A stretch of 64,000 nucleotides of DNA from Flavobacteriaceae bacterium (GCA_012522185.1 JAAYKY010000001.1:1-64000), one strand, 5' to 3'. Shown: positions 45,724 through 54,753, numbered from the stretch's first letter. Numbers and translations: made by a program. The notes: generated by a model from the letters alone, not told the origin.

Positions 45724-46158
45724 TTATTTCTTCAAAAATGTAAGATTCAAGTCGAGACTGTCCACAAACATAGAAACGACCGACTCTTCCAGCATATGCC
45801 TGATTTCACTTCTGATGGAACTGAATTGGTGGTGGATGGGGCAGGGGTGTTGGGAAGAGCATTCCTTGAGCCCCAGTCCGCAACCTTTGAACAATTGTTC
45901 TCCATCGATTTCCCGGACTATGTCGGCAAGTGAAATATTTCTATGCTCGTCATCCATGTAAAATCCTCCGTTGGGTCCTTTGGCAGATTGTACAAATCCT
46001 TTTCTTCTCAAATCCTGAAGTATTTTTGCGATGAAATATTCAGGAGATTCAATGCCTGCCGCAATTTCCTTGATGCCCACCCGGTCTCCTTTATTGGATT
46101 GCTGTGCAATGTATATCATTGCTCGGATGGCATATTCACAGGTTTTTGACAGTAACAT
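45724..46158 (-). CDS. Rrf2-family regulator, NsrR-like
   Basis: This 144-residue winged-helix protein has an N-terminal DNA-binding part (MLLSKTCEYAIRAMIYIA, then PEYFIAKILQDLRRKGFV and the wing KGPNGGF). Cys93, Cys100 and Cys106 (KGCGLGLKEC-SSQHPC) are the cluster-binding residues of NsrR/IscR-like members. It precedes nirK by 84 nt on the same strand. The neighbours make NO and repair NO damage, so sensing NO through an Fe-S cluster is the simplest role. Direct evidence is lacking. Confidence 0.9.
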   Translation of the reverse strand: MLLSKTCEYAIRAMIYIAQQSNKGDRVGIKEIAAGIESPEYFIAKILQDLRRKGFVQSAKGPNGGFYMDDEHRNISLADIVREIDGEQLFKGCGLGLKECSSQHPCPIHHQFSSIRSEIRHMLEESVVSMFVDSLDLNLTFLKK

Positions 46159-46178
46159 ATCGTTTCATTTTTACACTA

Positions 46179-46225
46179 CAAAACTATACATATTTATTTA
46201 ATAAAAGATAAAAAACTCTTTTATT
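46179..46225 (-). promoter_or_regulatory. Promoter of the Rrf2 gene with an inverted-repeat operator
   Basis: On the minus strand TAGTTTTG (46179-46186) is a full -7 match, 21 nt before the start. A perfect 9-bp inverted repeat AATAAAAGA-N8-TCTTTTATT (46200-46225) covers the -33 region, a good place for autoregulation. Confidence 0.5.
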
Positions 46226-46323
46226 TTTTATGAATAATATCAGTTTAATTTTTTCTAAAAACAGAGTATTTTGGTAAAGTAGAAATTTCGCATATATATA
46301 AATGGCAAAAAGCTTTTTTTTCG

Positions 46324-46331
46324 TAATTTCG
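46324..46331 (+). promoter_or_regulatory. Putative -7 element (TAATTTCG) for ileS
   Basis: TAATTTCG differs from TAnnTTTG at one position and lies 80 nt before the ileS start. The AT-rich region has no better candidate. Confidence 0.3.
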
Positions 46332-46411
46332 CAAATCCTAAATTTTTAGGAATAAATTGATAACGACGAGATAAGTACAAAATATTGTGCTTAAAATTTG
46401 CAGAGACCAAA

Positions 46412-49400
46412 ATGAGCAAGAATTTTAAAGAATACAAGCAATTAGATTTAGTTCAGATCGCCAATGATGTTTTGGAAGATTGGAAGCAAAACCAAATTTT
46501 CGAAAAAAGTGTATCCACACGTGAAGGTCAGGAAAATTTTGTGTTTTACGAAGGACCGCCATCCGCAAACGGACTTCCGGGAATTCACCATGTGATGGCA
46601 CGTGCGATCAAAGATATTTTCTGTCGTTACCAAACCCTGAAAGGAAAACAAGTACACCGCAAAGCCGGTTGGGATACACACGGTCTTCCGGTAGAATTGG
46701 GTGTGGAAAAAGAATTGGGAATCACGAAAGAAGACATCGGAAAGAAAATTTCAATTGAAGACTATAACAAAGCCTGTCGCGAAGCGGTTATGCGCTATAC
46801 CGATGTTTGGAATGATCTGACCGAAAAAATGGGCTATTGGGTGGATTTAAAAGATCCTTACATCACTTACGAACCCAAATACATGGAGTCGGTTTGGTGG
46901 TTGTTGAAGCAGATTTATGACAAGGATTTATTGTACAAAGGTTATACAATCCAACCCTATTCACCCAAAGCCGGAACCGGACTTTCTTCCCACGAACTGA
47001 ACATGCCGGGAACGTATCGTGATGTGACCGACACCACGATTGTAGCACAGTTTAAGATTCTTCCAAAAGAACAACAAAATAAAGTCTTCCCCTTTGGGGA
47101 AGATTTAGATGGGGCTTACTTTTTGGCTTGGACGACAACTCCTTGGACTTTGCCTTCCAATACCGCTTTGACCGTCGGTCCAAAAATCGAATATGTTTTG
47201 GTCGAAACTTTTAACCAATATACATTCCGACCACAGAAAGTGATTTTAGCTAAACCTTTGTTGAATTCGGTTTTTGGTAAAAATTATTTCGAAACCAATG
47301 AAGAATCCGATTTTGAAAATTTCAAAGAAGGAGATAAGCAAATTCCATACAGAATACTTGAAACCTTCAAAGGCTCTGATTTGGTTGGAATCAAGTACGA
47401 ACAATTATTGCCTTGGGCGTTGCCGTACGAAGATGCGGACAAAGCATTTCAGGTAATCGACGGAGACTTCGTAACCACCGAAGACGGTACCGGAATTGTT
47501 CATACCGCTCCGACTTTTGGGGCGGATGACGCCAAAGTCGCCAAAGAACACGGTGTTCCGCCAATGTTGGTTTTGGATGAAAATCAAAATCCCGTTCCTC
47601 TGGTCGATTTACAAGGGAAATTTATAGAAGAATTGCCCGAAGGATTTGGTGGGAAATATGTAAAAAATGAATATTACAACGACGGAGAAGCACCTGAACG
47701 TTCGGTGGATGTGGAAATCGCCATTCAACTAAAGGAAGAAAACAAAGCTTTTAAAGTCGAAAAATACAAACACAGTTATCCGCATTGCTGGCGAACCGAC
47801 AAGCCGATTTTGTATTATCCGCTGGACTCTTGGTTTATCAAAATTACATCGGTTCGGGAACGAATGGCGGAATTGAATAAATCCATCAATTGGAAACCGA
47901 AATCAACCGGTGAAGGCCGTTTCGGGAATTGGTTGGAAAATGCAAACGATTGGAATTTATCGCGTTCCCGATATTGGGGAATTCCTTTGCCTATCTGGCG
48001 CACAGACCCTTCGACAAGCTCAGGGCAAGTCGAAGAAATTATCATCGGCTCGGTAGAAGAATTGATGAATGAAATACAAAAATCAATTGATGCAGGATTC
48101 ATGGAAATGAATCCGTTTGAAGGATTTGAAATCGGAAATATGTCGGATGAAAATTATGCAAAACTTGATTTGCATAAAAATATCGTAGATGAAATCATTT
48201 TGGTTTCCCCGTCCGGAAAACCGATGAAACGCGAGTCCGATCTGATTGACGTTTGGTTTGATTCGGGTGCGATGCCCTACAGCCAGTTTCACTATCCCTT
48301 CGAAAACAAAGAACTAATAGAAAAAGAAGGGGCTTTCCCCGCCGATTTTATCGCCGAAGGTGTAGATCAAACCCGCGGATGGTTTTATACTTTGCACGCC
48401 ATCGGAACTTTGGTTTTTGATAGCGTAGCTTATAAAAACGTGGTTTCCAATGGATTGGTGCTCGATAAAAACGGACAAAAAATGTCCAAACGTTTGGGTA
48501 ATGCGGTCGATCCTTTTGAAACATTGGCAACTTATGGTCCCGATGCCACGCGTTGGTATATGATTTCCAATGCGCAACCCTGGGAAAATTTGAAATTTGA
48601 CATTGCGGGCGTCGACGAAGTTCGCCGTAAATTCTTCGGAACGCTTTACAATACTTATTCGTTCTTTGCGCTTTACGCCAATGTGGACGGATTTAACTAT
48701 TCGGAAGAAGAAATTCCGGTAAGTGAAAGAGCGGAATTAGACCGTTGGATTTTGTCGGAACTGAATACATTGATCAAGAAAGTCGATGAATTCTATGCCG
48801 ATTATGAACCGACCCGTGCGGCGCGCGCCATTCAAGAATTTGTGATCGATAATTTGAGTAATTGGCACGTACGTTTGAGCAGAAGACGTTTCTGGAAAGG
48901 TGAATATTCGAACGATAAAATTTCGGCTTATCAGACGCTTTATACCGTTTTGGAAAAAGTTGCGATTATGATTTCGCCGATCGCACCGTTTTTTGCCGAA
49001 AGATTGTACCATGATTTAAACAATGCCACCGGTAAAAACGAATTTGAGTCGGTGCATTTGGCTTATTTTCCGAAAGCCGATGAAAGCCTGATTGACAAAG
49101 AGCTTGAAATCAGAACGCAGTTGGCACAACAAGCGACCACGATGATTTTATCACTTCGAAAAGGAGCCGATATCAAGGTTCGTCAGCCATTGCAGAAAGT
49201 CATCATTCCGGTTTTGGACGATACGATGAAACTTCGCTTGGAGTCCGTTTCAGAATTGCTGAAACAAGAGGTAAATGTGAAAGAAATTGAACTTTTGACC
49301 AACGAAGAAGCTTCGCATTTATTGGTGAAAAACATCAAACCAAATTTCAAAACTCTGGGTCCGAAATTCGGGAAAGATATGAAAGCGATTTCGGCTGCGA

Positions 49401-49846
49401 CGGCGCAATTAAACAATGAAGACATCGTTAAATTGGAGTCCGAAGGGAGAATTTCGTTGGATTTGGGCGATCAACAATTGGAATTGGAGCTGGAAGATTT
49501 TGAAATTTCGACCAAGGACATTCCGGGTTGGACGGTGGCTTCCAACAATACGATGACCGTTGCGCTGGATTTGACTTTGACCGATGCGCTTCGTTCCGAA
49601 GGGGTTGCAAGAGAGTTGGTTAACCGCATTCAGAACCTGAGAAAAGAAAAGGATTTTGAACTTACGGACCGAATTAAAGTAATTGTTAAGAAAGATGAAC
49701 AATTAGAAAACGCAATAATTCAAAATAAAGATTATATTTGTTCGGAGACGCTCACAGATGATTTGAAGATTCAGTCGGAAGTAGAGGGCGGTATCCAAAT
49801 AGAGATAGATGATTTAGTAACCGAAATTTCGATTTCTAAAATTTAA
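46412..49846 (+). CDS. ileS: Isoleucyl-tRNA synthetase, with a small in-frame repeat insertion
   Basis: This 1144-residue class I synthetase has the HIGH-type motif GLPGIHH (in PPSANGLPGIHHVMAR) and KMSKR (KNGQKMSKRLGN). The CP1 editing domain contains the TTTPWTLPSNTAL region. The start at 46412 (MSKNFKEYKQ) is preferred over one 27 nt upstream. After WRT the protein reads DPSTSSGQVEE, where homologues have a short ordinary loop. The DNA there is a palindromic repeat element inserted in frame. It sits before the next conserved stretch GSVEEL and seems tolerated. Confidence 0.96.
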   Translation: MSKNFKEYKQLDLVQIANDVLEDWKQNQIFEKSVSTREGQENFVFYEGPPSANGLPGIHHVMARAIKDIFCRYQTLKGKQVHRKAGWDTHGLPVELGVEKELGITKEDIGKKISIEDYNKACREAVMRYTDVWNDLTEKMGYWVDLKDPYITYEPKYMESVWWLLKQIYDKDLLYKGYTIQPYSPKAGTGLSSHELNMPGTYRDVTDTTIVAQFKILPKEQQNKVFPFGEDLDGAYFLAWTTTPWTLPSNTALTVGPKIEYVLVETFNQYTFRPQKVILAKPLLNSVFGKNYFETNEESDFENFKEGDKQIPYRILETFKGSDLVGIKYEQLLPWALPYEDADKAFQVIDGDFVTTEDGTGIVHTAPTFGADDAKVAKEHGVPPMLVLDENQNPVPLVDLQGKFIEELPEGFGGKYVKNEYYNDGEAPERSVDVEIAIQLKEENKAFKVEKYKHSYPHCWRTDKPILYYPLDSWFIKITSVRERMAELNKSINWKPKSTGEGRFGNWLENANDWNLSRSRYWGIPLPIWRTDPSTSSGQVEEIIIGSVEELMNEIQKSIDAGFMEMNPFEGFEIGNMSDENYAKLDLHKNIVDEIILVSPSGKPMKRESDLIDVWFDSGAMPYSQFHYPFENKELIEKEGAFPADFIAEGVDQTRGWFYTLHAIGTLVFDSVAYKNVVSNGLVLDKNGQKMSKRLGNAVDPFETLATYGPDATRWYMISNAQPWENLKFDIAGVDEVRRKFFGTLYNTYSFFALYANVDGFNYSEEEIPVSERAELDRWILSELNTLIKKVDEFYADYEPTRAARAIQEFVIDNLSNWHVRLSRRRFWKGEYSNDKISAYQTLYTVLEKVAIMISPIAPFFAERLYHDLNNATGKNEFESVHLAYFPKADESLIDKELEIRTQLAQQATTMILSLRKGADIKVRQPLQKVIIPVLDDTMKLRLESVSELLKQEVNVKEIELLTNEEASHLLVKNIKPNFKTLGPKFGKDMKAISAATAQLNNEDIVKLESEGRISLDLGDQQLELELEDFEISTKDIPGWTVASNNTMTVALDLTLTDALRSEGVARELVNRIQNLRKEKDFELTDRIKVIVKKDEQLENAIIQNKDYICSETLTDDLKIQSEVEGGIQIEIDDLVTEISISKI
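48007..48026 (+). repeat. Small palindromic repeat element inside ileS
   Basis: The 20 nt CCCTTCGACAAGCTCAGGGC form a short hairpin-capable sequence of a kind widely scattered in bacterial genomes. It encodes PSTSSGQ on the plus strand and CPELVEG on the other. This is the only copy noticed in the window. Confidence 0.75.
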
Positions 49847-49850
49847 AACT

Positions 49851-50237
49851 ATGTCAACAACAGAAGAAAAAACAAGATATTCTGACGCAGAATTGGAAGA
49901 ATTCCGTCAGATCATACAGGAAAAATTACAGAAAGCAGAGCGTGATTATGAGCTGATTAAAGAAACTTTTATGAACGGACTTGACAACGGAACGGACGAT
50001 ACATCGCCGACGTTTAAAGCCTTTGAAGAAGGTTCTGAAACGATGAGCAAAGAGCAGAATGCCCAGTTGGCAGCGCGTCAGGAAAAATTCATTCGGGATT
50101 TGAAAAATGCATTGATCCGAATTGAAAACAAAACCTACGGAATCTGCCGCGTTACCGGAAAATTAATCAACAAAGAAAGATTGAAACTGGTTCCCCACGC
50201 GACTTTGAGCATCGAAGCCAAAAATATGCAACGCTAA
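49851..50237 (+). CDS. TraR/DksA-family protein lacking the zinc-finger cysteines
   Basis: A 128-residue protein with an N-terminal helical hairpin (about 12-85) and the family's C-terminal element YGICRVTGKLINKERL-KLVPHAT. True DksA has a C4 zinc finger; here only one cysteine (in GICR) remains. That is common in the Bacteroidota branch. DksA-like proteins enter the RNA polymerase secondary channel; the effect of this one is unknown. It follows ileS by 4 nt and precedes lspA by 9 nt. Confidence 0.88.
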   Translation: MSTTEEKTRYSDAELEEFRQIIQEKLQKAERDYELIKETFMNGLDNGTDDTSPTFKAFEEGSETMSKEQNAQLAARQEKFIRDLKNALIRIENKTYGICRVTGKLINKERLKLVPHATLSIEAKNMQR

Positions 50238-50246
50238 TCAGAGGGT

Positions 50247-50870
50247 TTGAAAAAAGTAGGAATCATAGTTCTGATTGTTTTACTGATTGATCAGATTTCC
50301 AAATTTTACATAAAAACCAATTTCCATCTGAACGAAGGCATCTATGTCTTTGGATGGGAATGGTTTCAACTGAAATTTGTAGAAAATCCCGGGATGGCTT
50401 ATGGAGCAGAATTCGGTGGTCTGACCGGGAAAATGCTTTTGTCGGTTTTGAGGATTTTTCTCATTGCCGGTATCGGTTGGTACATTTGGAAAAACATCAA
50501 AATCCACAATAATAATTATTTCAAAGTCGGAATGGCATTTGTTTTTGCCGGCGCCATCGGCAATCTTGTGGACAGTCTTTTTTACGGAATGATTTTCGAT
50601 ACAGGCCTTACCTGGAACAGTGAACGTGGCGGTTGGGACGGTTATTCGGGAATTTCCGAAGCCAATTTTCAGGGATATTCAGGATTTTTAAAAGGCTGTG
50701 TGGTGGATATGTTTTACTTTCCGCTGTTTGAATTTACCTGGCCGGACTGGATTCCCGGAATAGGAGGAAAACATTTTGAATTCTTTTCCTACATTTTCAA
50801 TGTTGCCGACTCGGCGATTACTGTAGGCGGCGCAATTATTTTAATCTTCCGAAATAAAGTCTTCCGATAA
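50247..50870 (+). CDS. lspA: Lipoprotein signal peptidase (signal peptidase II)
   Basis: This 207-residue membrane aspartyl protease cleaves lipoprotein signals before the lipidated cysteine. The two catalytic aspartates are Asp109 (GNLVDSLFYG) and Asp188 (FNVADSAI), and VENPGMAYG is conserved. About 40 extra residues between the catalytic parts (GLTWNSERGGWDGYSG) fit the longer Bacteroidota form. The start is TTG at 50247, with GAGGG just upstream as a possible ribosome site. The operon is ileS-dksA-like-lspA. Confidence 0.93.
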   Translation: MKKVGIIVLIVLLIDQISKFYIKTNFHLNEGIYVFGWEWFQLKFVENPGMAYGAEFGGLTGKMLLSVLRIFLIAGIGWYIWKNIKIHNNNYFKVGMAFVFAGAIGNLVDSLFYGMIFDTGLTWNSERGGWDGYSGISEANFQGYSGFLKGCVVDMFYFPLFEFTWPDWIPGIGGKHFEFFSYIFNVADSAITVGGAIILIFRNKVFR

Positions 50871-50874
50871 TAAT

Positions 50875-50882
50875 TATATTTG
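50875..50882 (+). promoter_or_regulatory. Putative -7 element (TATATTTG)
   Basis: TATATTTG matches TAnnTTTG, 19 nt before the DUF3667 gene. Confidence 0.4.
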
Positions 50883-50901
50883 GTAGAAATTCTACTGCCA
50901 G

Positions 50902-52113
50902 ATGTCTCATCATAAACTTAGAAAAGAAAAGAATTGTCTGAATTGCGGATCATTCGTTTTGCATAGATTTTGTCCCAAATGCGGACAAGAAAATTCCATC
51001 AATCGGCCTTCTTTTCATTATCTTTTTTCGCATTTTGCAGAAGACTTTGTTCATTATGACAGCGGCTTTTGGAAAACGATGAAAACCCTGACGCGCAAGC
51101 CAGGTAAAATTATTCGTGATTATTTGGATGGCAAACGGAAAACCTATGTTCCGCCTGTGAAGCTCTATATTTTTGTGAGTTTCATTACCTTTTTTATTCC
51201 CTTTATTCTGCCTGATTTTGACCAATCAGAAAATGAGTCCCGATTTATTTCAGAAACACCCAACAATGATTTTGAAGGAATTGAGGTGGCAGGGGTCAAT
51301 AACATCAAAACAATTCAGCAGCTGGATTCGCTTCAGTCTGTATTGCCTGAAAATAAAAAGCTGACAGGATTGGAATATGGGATTTATGCGCAGACTTTGA
51401 AGGCGATTGAAGAAAATATGAACCCTATTTTATCGGATTCTGCTGATGTGGGAAATTCGGCTTTGGGGATAGACATGAGCGAAGAGGATGGTAGGTTTTT
51501 CAAAGAAAACCACAAAGGGTTCAATGTGGGGAAATATAAAAACATACAGTCCGTCGCGCAGTTTGATTCCATAGATAAATCATTGGCAAAAGAGGACAGA
51601 ATGGGATGGGCTTCTAAAAAATTCTTTAAAAAACTGATTGAATTCCGTGAAAGAGAAGTGGAAAAGGGAGAAAATGTTTCTAGCATATTTTTGGAAAAAT
51701 TAAGCCATAATTTATCCAAAGCGCTCTTCATTTACCTTCCGTTTTTTGCCTTCTTCCTATGGTTGTTTCATAGCAAAAAGAAGTGGCTTTATTATGACCA
51801 TGGAATTTTCACGCTTTATTATTTCTCCTTTCTTTTGGTGTTGATTACTTTCAATATTTTAGTGAGTTGGATGACGACGAGTATTTCTCTTTTGATTCCT
51901 TCTTTGGAAAACATATTTACGCTGATTTCCTTATTTGTAAATTTATTTTCAGGTGGTTATGCGTTTTTCTACTTTTTCAGGGCGCACAGCAGAGTTTATG
52001 GAGAGAGGAAACTAATCTCCAGGGTGAAAAGTTTCAGTCTTTTTTGGATTAATTCATTTTTCATTCTCTTGATTTTAATGGTATATACACTTTTCACATT
52101 TATGATGATTTGA
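50902..52113 (+). CDS. DUF3667-domain membrane protein with zinc ribbon
   Basis: A 403-residue protein. The N-terminus has a zinc ribbon of two CxxC pairs (CLNCGSF and FCPKCGQ). The next segment, HYDSGFWKTMKTLTRKPGKIIRDYL-GKRKTYVPP, is the DUF3667 core. Hydrophobic helices occur near 95-115 and, in the C-terminal third, at about 275-295, 305-330, 335-365 and 380-402. Function is unknown; family members are abundant in Bacteroidota. Confidence 0.85.
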   Translation: MSHHKLRKEKNCLNCGSFVLHRFCPKCGQENSINRPSFHYLFSHFAEDFVHYDSGFWKTMKTLTRKPGKIIRDYLDGKRKTYVPPVKLYIFVSFITFFIPFILPDFDQSENESRFISETPNNDFEGIEVAGVNNIKTIQQLDSLQSVLPENKKLTGLEYGIYAQTLKAIEENMNPILSDSADVGNSALGIDMSEEDGRFFKENHKGFNVGKYKNIQSVAQFDSIDKSLAKEDRMGWASKKFFKKLIEFREREVEKGENVSSIFLEKLSHNLSKALFIYLPFFAFFLWLFHSKKKWLYYDHGIFTLYYFSFLLVLITFNILVSWMTTSISLLIPSLENIFTLISLFVNLFSGGYAFFYFFRAHSRVYGERKLISRVKSFSLFWINSFFILLILMVYTLFTFMMI

Positions 52114-52185
52114 TGAGTTCAGGATTTCATTAAACTAAATTTAGTTCTGAGAATAAATTGAAATGGACTGATAAATATAGGATTT

Positions 52186-52548
52186 ATGGATTTGGATAGA
52201 ACTGAGCGGAAAGATATCTTTGTCAAAAATCTGAAGATGGACGAGAAGTCAAAGAAAAAGTATTTTAATCTTTTTTGCATTGCTGAATTTATCAGCTGTT
52301 TTTTATTGTTTTGTATAGCAATGCCAATCAAATACGGAGTGGATGAGGAGACCTGGTTGATGTTTCCGATCGGATTGTTTCACGGAGTAGCATTTATGGG
52401 CTATGTTTTATTTGCTTTTTTGGTAAAGAAAATTTACCGATGGGACGATGAAGAGTTTGCGTTTATCCTGATGTTTGCTTTCATTCCATTTGCTACTTGG
52501 CTTGTTCACAAAAAAGTAAAAAAGTTTGAGCAGGAAAATCCTTCCTAA
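52186..52548 (+). CDS. DUF3817-like small membrane protein
   Basis: This 120-residue protein has three hydrophobic helices (about 28-47, 58-80 and 88-106). The stretch IAEFISCFLLFCIAMPIKY, followed by GLFHGVAFMGYVLFAF, matches the DUF3817 (YdzA-like) pattern as I recall it. Function is unknown. An internal ATG at 52237 (MDEKSKKKYF) is another possible start and would remove a charged N-terminal 17 residues. Confidence 0.75.
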   Translation: MDLDRTERKDIFVKNLKMDEKSKKKYFNLFCIAEFISCFLLFCIAMPIKYGVDEETWLMFPIGLFHGVAFMGYVLFAFLVKKIYRWDDEEFAFILMFAFIPFATWLVHKKVKKFEQENPS

Positions 52549-52609
52549 AAATTATTTCGAATTAACTTAGCAATTCAAAATTCAACATTAACAATCTAAA
52601 TATCCAAAA

Positions 52610-53584
52610 ATGCCAAGAGTTCTGACAGGAGTCCAAGCAACAGGAACCCCACATTTGGGAAATATTTTGGGAGCGATTTCGCCAGCCATTCAAATGGCAA
52701 ATTCTTCCGATGACAAATCATTTATTTTCATCGCAGACCTTCATGCTTTGACCCAAATCAAAGATCCTGAAATTCTGAAACAAAATACTTACGAAGTAGC
52801 TGCTTGCTGGCTTTCACTTGGATTGGATACAGAGAAAGCGATTTTTTACCGTCAGTCCGATGTGCCTCAGGTTTCTGAACTGATGTGGTATCTTTTGAAC
52901 TATTTTCCTTTTCAGCGTTTGACCTTGGCGCATTCCTTCAAAGACAAACAAGATTATCTTTCAGATGTCAATGCCGGATTGTTTACGTATCCGATTTTGA
53001 TGGCGGCCGATATTTTATTGTACGATGCCGAATTGGTTCCGGTAGGAAAAGACCAATTGCAACATTTGGAAATTACCCGTGATGTAGCAGAGAGATTCAA
53101 TCATCAAATGGGCGAAACCTTTGTATTGCCACAGGCAAAAATCAGCGAAGAAGTGATGATCGTCCCCGGAACGGATGGAAATAAAATGAGCAAATCCAGA
53201 AATAATTTCCTGAATATTTTCCTTCCCGAAAAGCAATTGAAAAAACAAGTTATGTCGATCCAGACCGATAGTACACCGCTGGAAGAGCCTAAAAATCCGG
53301 ATGCCGACAATGTTTTTGCTTTGTACAAACTGGTAGCAACGTCCGAGCAAACCAAAGAAATGCGTCAGAATTATGAAAAAGGCGGCTATGGTTATGGCCA
53401 CGCAAAAACCGCATTGTTTGAGGTTTTGTTGGAGAAATACGGTGACGCACGAGCTAAATTCAATGAATTATTGGACGATAAATCTGAATTGGATACCTTC
53501 CTTCAAAATGGCGCCATTCGCGCATCGGTTGTGGCAGACGAAGTTCTGCGTCGTGTCAGAGGGAAATTAGGGCTGAAGAATTAA
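52610..53584 (+). CDS. trpS: Tryptophanyl-tRNA synthetase
   Basis: This 324-residue class I synthetase has the HIGH-type motif GTPHLGN (residues 12-18) and KMSKS (GNKMSKSRNN). The DQLQHLEITRDVAERFN segment is typical of bacterial TrpS. The 61-nt leader holds a short low-complexity stretch (AATTCAAAATTCAACATT) and no tryptophan attenuator is seen. The 3' end overlaps the convergent DUF417 gene by 4 nt. Confidence 0.96.
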   Translation: MPRVLTGVQATGTPHLGNILGAISPAIQMANSSDDKSFIFIADLHALTQIKDPEILKQNTYEVAACWLSLGLDTEKAIFYRQSDVPQVSELMWYLLNYFPFQRLTLAHSFKDKQDYLSDVNAGLFTYPILMAADILLYDAELVPVGKDQLQHLEITRDVAERFNHQMGETFVLPQAKISEEVMIVPGTDGNKMSKSRNNFLNIFLPEKQLKKQVMSIQTDSTPLEEPKNPDADNVFALYKLVATSEQTKEMRQNYEKGGYGYGHAKTALFEVLLEKYGDARAKFNELLDDKSELDTFLQNGAIRASVVADEVLRRVRGKLGLKN

Positions 53585-54162
53585 TGTAAGCTACTAGGTT
53601 TCAAAATTCTTTTTGCACTGTCCGATGCAACAATAAGACCGGCACCCATCATAATGACGTCTTTGATGACCAACCTTCCTGCACCCGAAAGGTAAGGAAA
53701 TCCATGTTGAGGCGTGGGGAAATCACCGCCCAGATTTGGGACGTAAACTTCAGGAGTCGTGATGAGAAAAGAGAGCGTTACCAGTGACATTCCAAAGGTG
53801 AGCAAACCACCCCAGATACCGATTTTCGGTGACCAGATGCCAAGTAGCACGAGAATTCCGATGATGACGATGACGGTTCCCAATCCGTATGAAAACAGAT
53901 AGGTCCCGTTTTCTTTGTGCCAGTCAATGTTTTTCTTAACTGTTTTTCCTTCGGGATTTTTGTATTCAGCGTATTCAGGAGCCTCTTTCGTGTAAAAAAA
54001 TGACATCACCGGACTATTGGCGACAAAAGGAACAATTCCGTCGGCTTCATATTGAAATGCTTTTAATCCACCGATCCAAGCCATAACCACAAATATTGCA
54101 ATACGGGTGATATTTATAAAATTAGGTTGGTTGGTAGCTAAAACATTCAGTAAATTTTTCAC
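53581..54162 (-). CDS. DUF417-family (YkgB/RclC-like) membrane protein
   Basis: A 193-residue protein with about four membrane helices (near 17-35, 90-112, 118-138 and 168-185). The segment FQYEADGIVPFVANSPVMSFFY and the later FPYLSGAGRLVIKDVIMMGAG are characteristic of DUF417. RclC of Escherichia coli, a member, belongs to the reactive-chlorine resistance operon. No rcl genes are adjacent here, so the role is uncertain. Confidence 0.85.
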   Translation of the reverse strand: MKNLLNVLATNQPNFINITRIAIFVVMAWIGGLKAFQYEADGIVPFVANSPVMSFFYTKEAPEYAEYKNPEGKTVKKNIDWHKENGTYLFSYGLGTVIVIIGILVLLGIWSPKIGIWGGLLTFGMSLVTLSFLITTPEVYVPNLGGDFPTPQHGFPYLSGAGRLVIKDVIMMGAGLIVASDSAKRILKPSSLH

Positions 54163-54380
54163 TTTGAAATTTCTTATGAATTAAAAATTCTCAAAAAAGA
54201 ATAATGTTGAGATAGACAACAAAGGTAGCTATTAAATTTTTTTTCTAGCAAAAATGGGCATGGTGATATTCCGAAAAATAGTTAAAACCACATAAGTTTC
54301 GCTACAAATGAACTAAAGTTTTTCTAATCGTTTAATTGTTATAATTTATTAAAAATTAAGGAAATTCGCCTTTTGGTTTG

Positions 54381-54388
54381 TATCTTTG
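54381..54388 (+). promoter_or_regulatory. Putative -7 element (TATCTTTG) for the suf operon
   Basis: TATCTTTG is a full TAnnTTTG match, 24 nt before the sufA start. It decides the start at 54413, because an upstream in-frame TTG lies inside this element. Confidence 0.55.
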
Positions 54389-54412
54389 TATCTTCAAAAA
54401 ATTGGTAGAAAG

Positions 54413-54742
54413 ATGATACGAGTTTCAGAAGAAGCAAAATCGAAAGTTATTTCGTTGATGGGTGAAGAAGGAACCAATCTGGAAGAGAGTTTCGTGCGTG
54501 TAGGAGTTGAGAGTGGTGGTTGTTCAGGACTTTCGTACAAACTAAGTTTTGGAAAAGACCGAAATGAAGAAGACAAATTGTTTGAAGACAATGGCGTGCG
54601 GATCCTTGTGGATAAGAAATCATTTCTTTACCTGATTGGAACTACTTTGGAATATTCCGGTGGTTTAAACGGTAAAGGTTTTGTATTTAACAATCCAAAT
54701 GCACAGCGAACTTGTGGTTGCGGTGAAAGTTTTGCGGTTTAA
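54413..54742 (+). CDS. sufA: A-type iron-sulfur carrier (SufA/IscA)
   Basis: This 109-residue protein has the three conserved cysteines Cys37 (SGGCSGL), Cys101 and Cys103 (RTCGCGESF), which bind and pass on Fe-S clusters. Length is normal. It leads the suf operon, 11 nt before an unknown secreted-protein gene. Confidence 0.94.
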   Translation: MIRVSEEAKSKVISLMGEEGTNLEESFVRVGVESGGCSGLSYKLSFGKDRNEEDKLFEDNGVRILVDKKSFLYLIGTTLEYSGGLNGKGFVFNNPNAQRTCGCGESFAV

Positions 54743-54753
54743 TCAGAAAGAAA

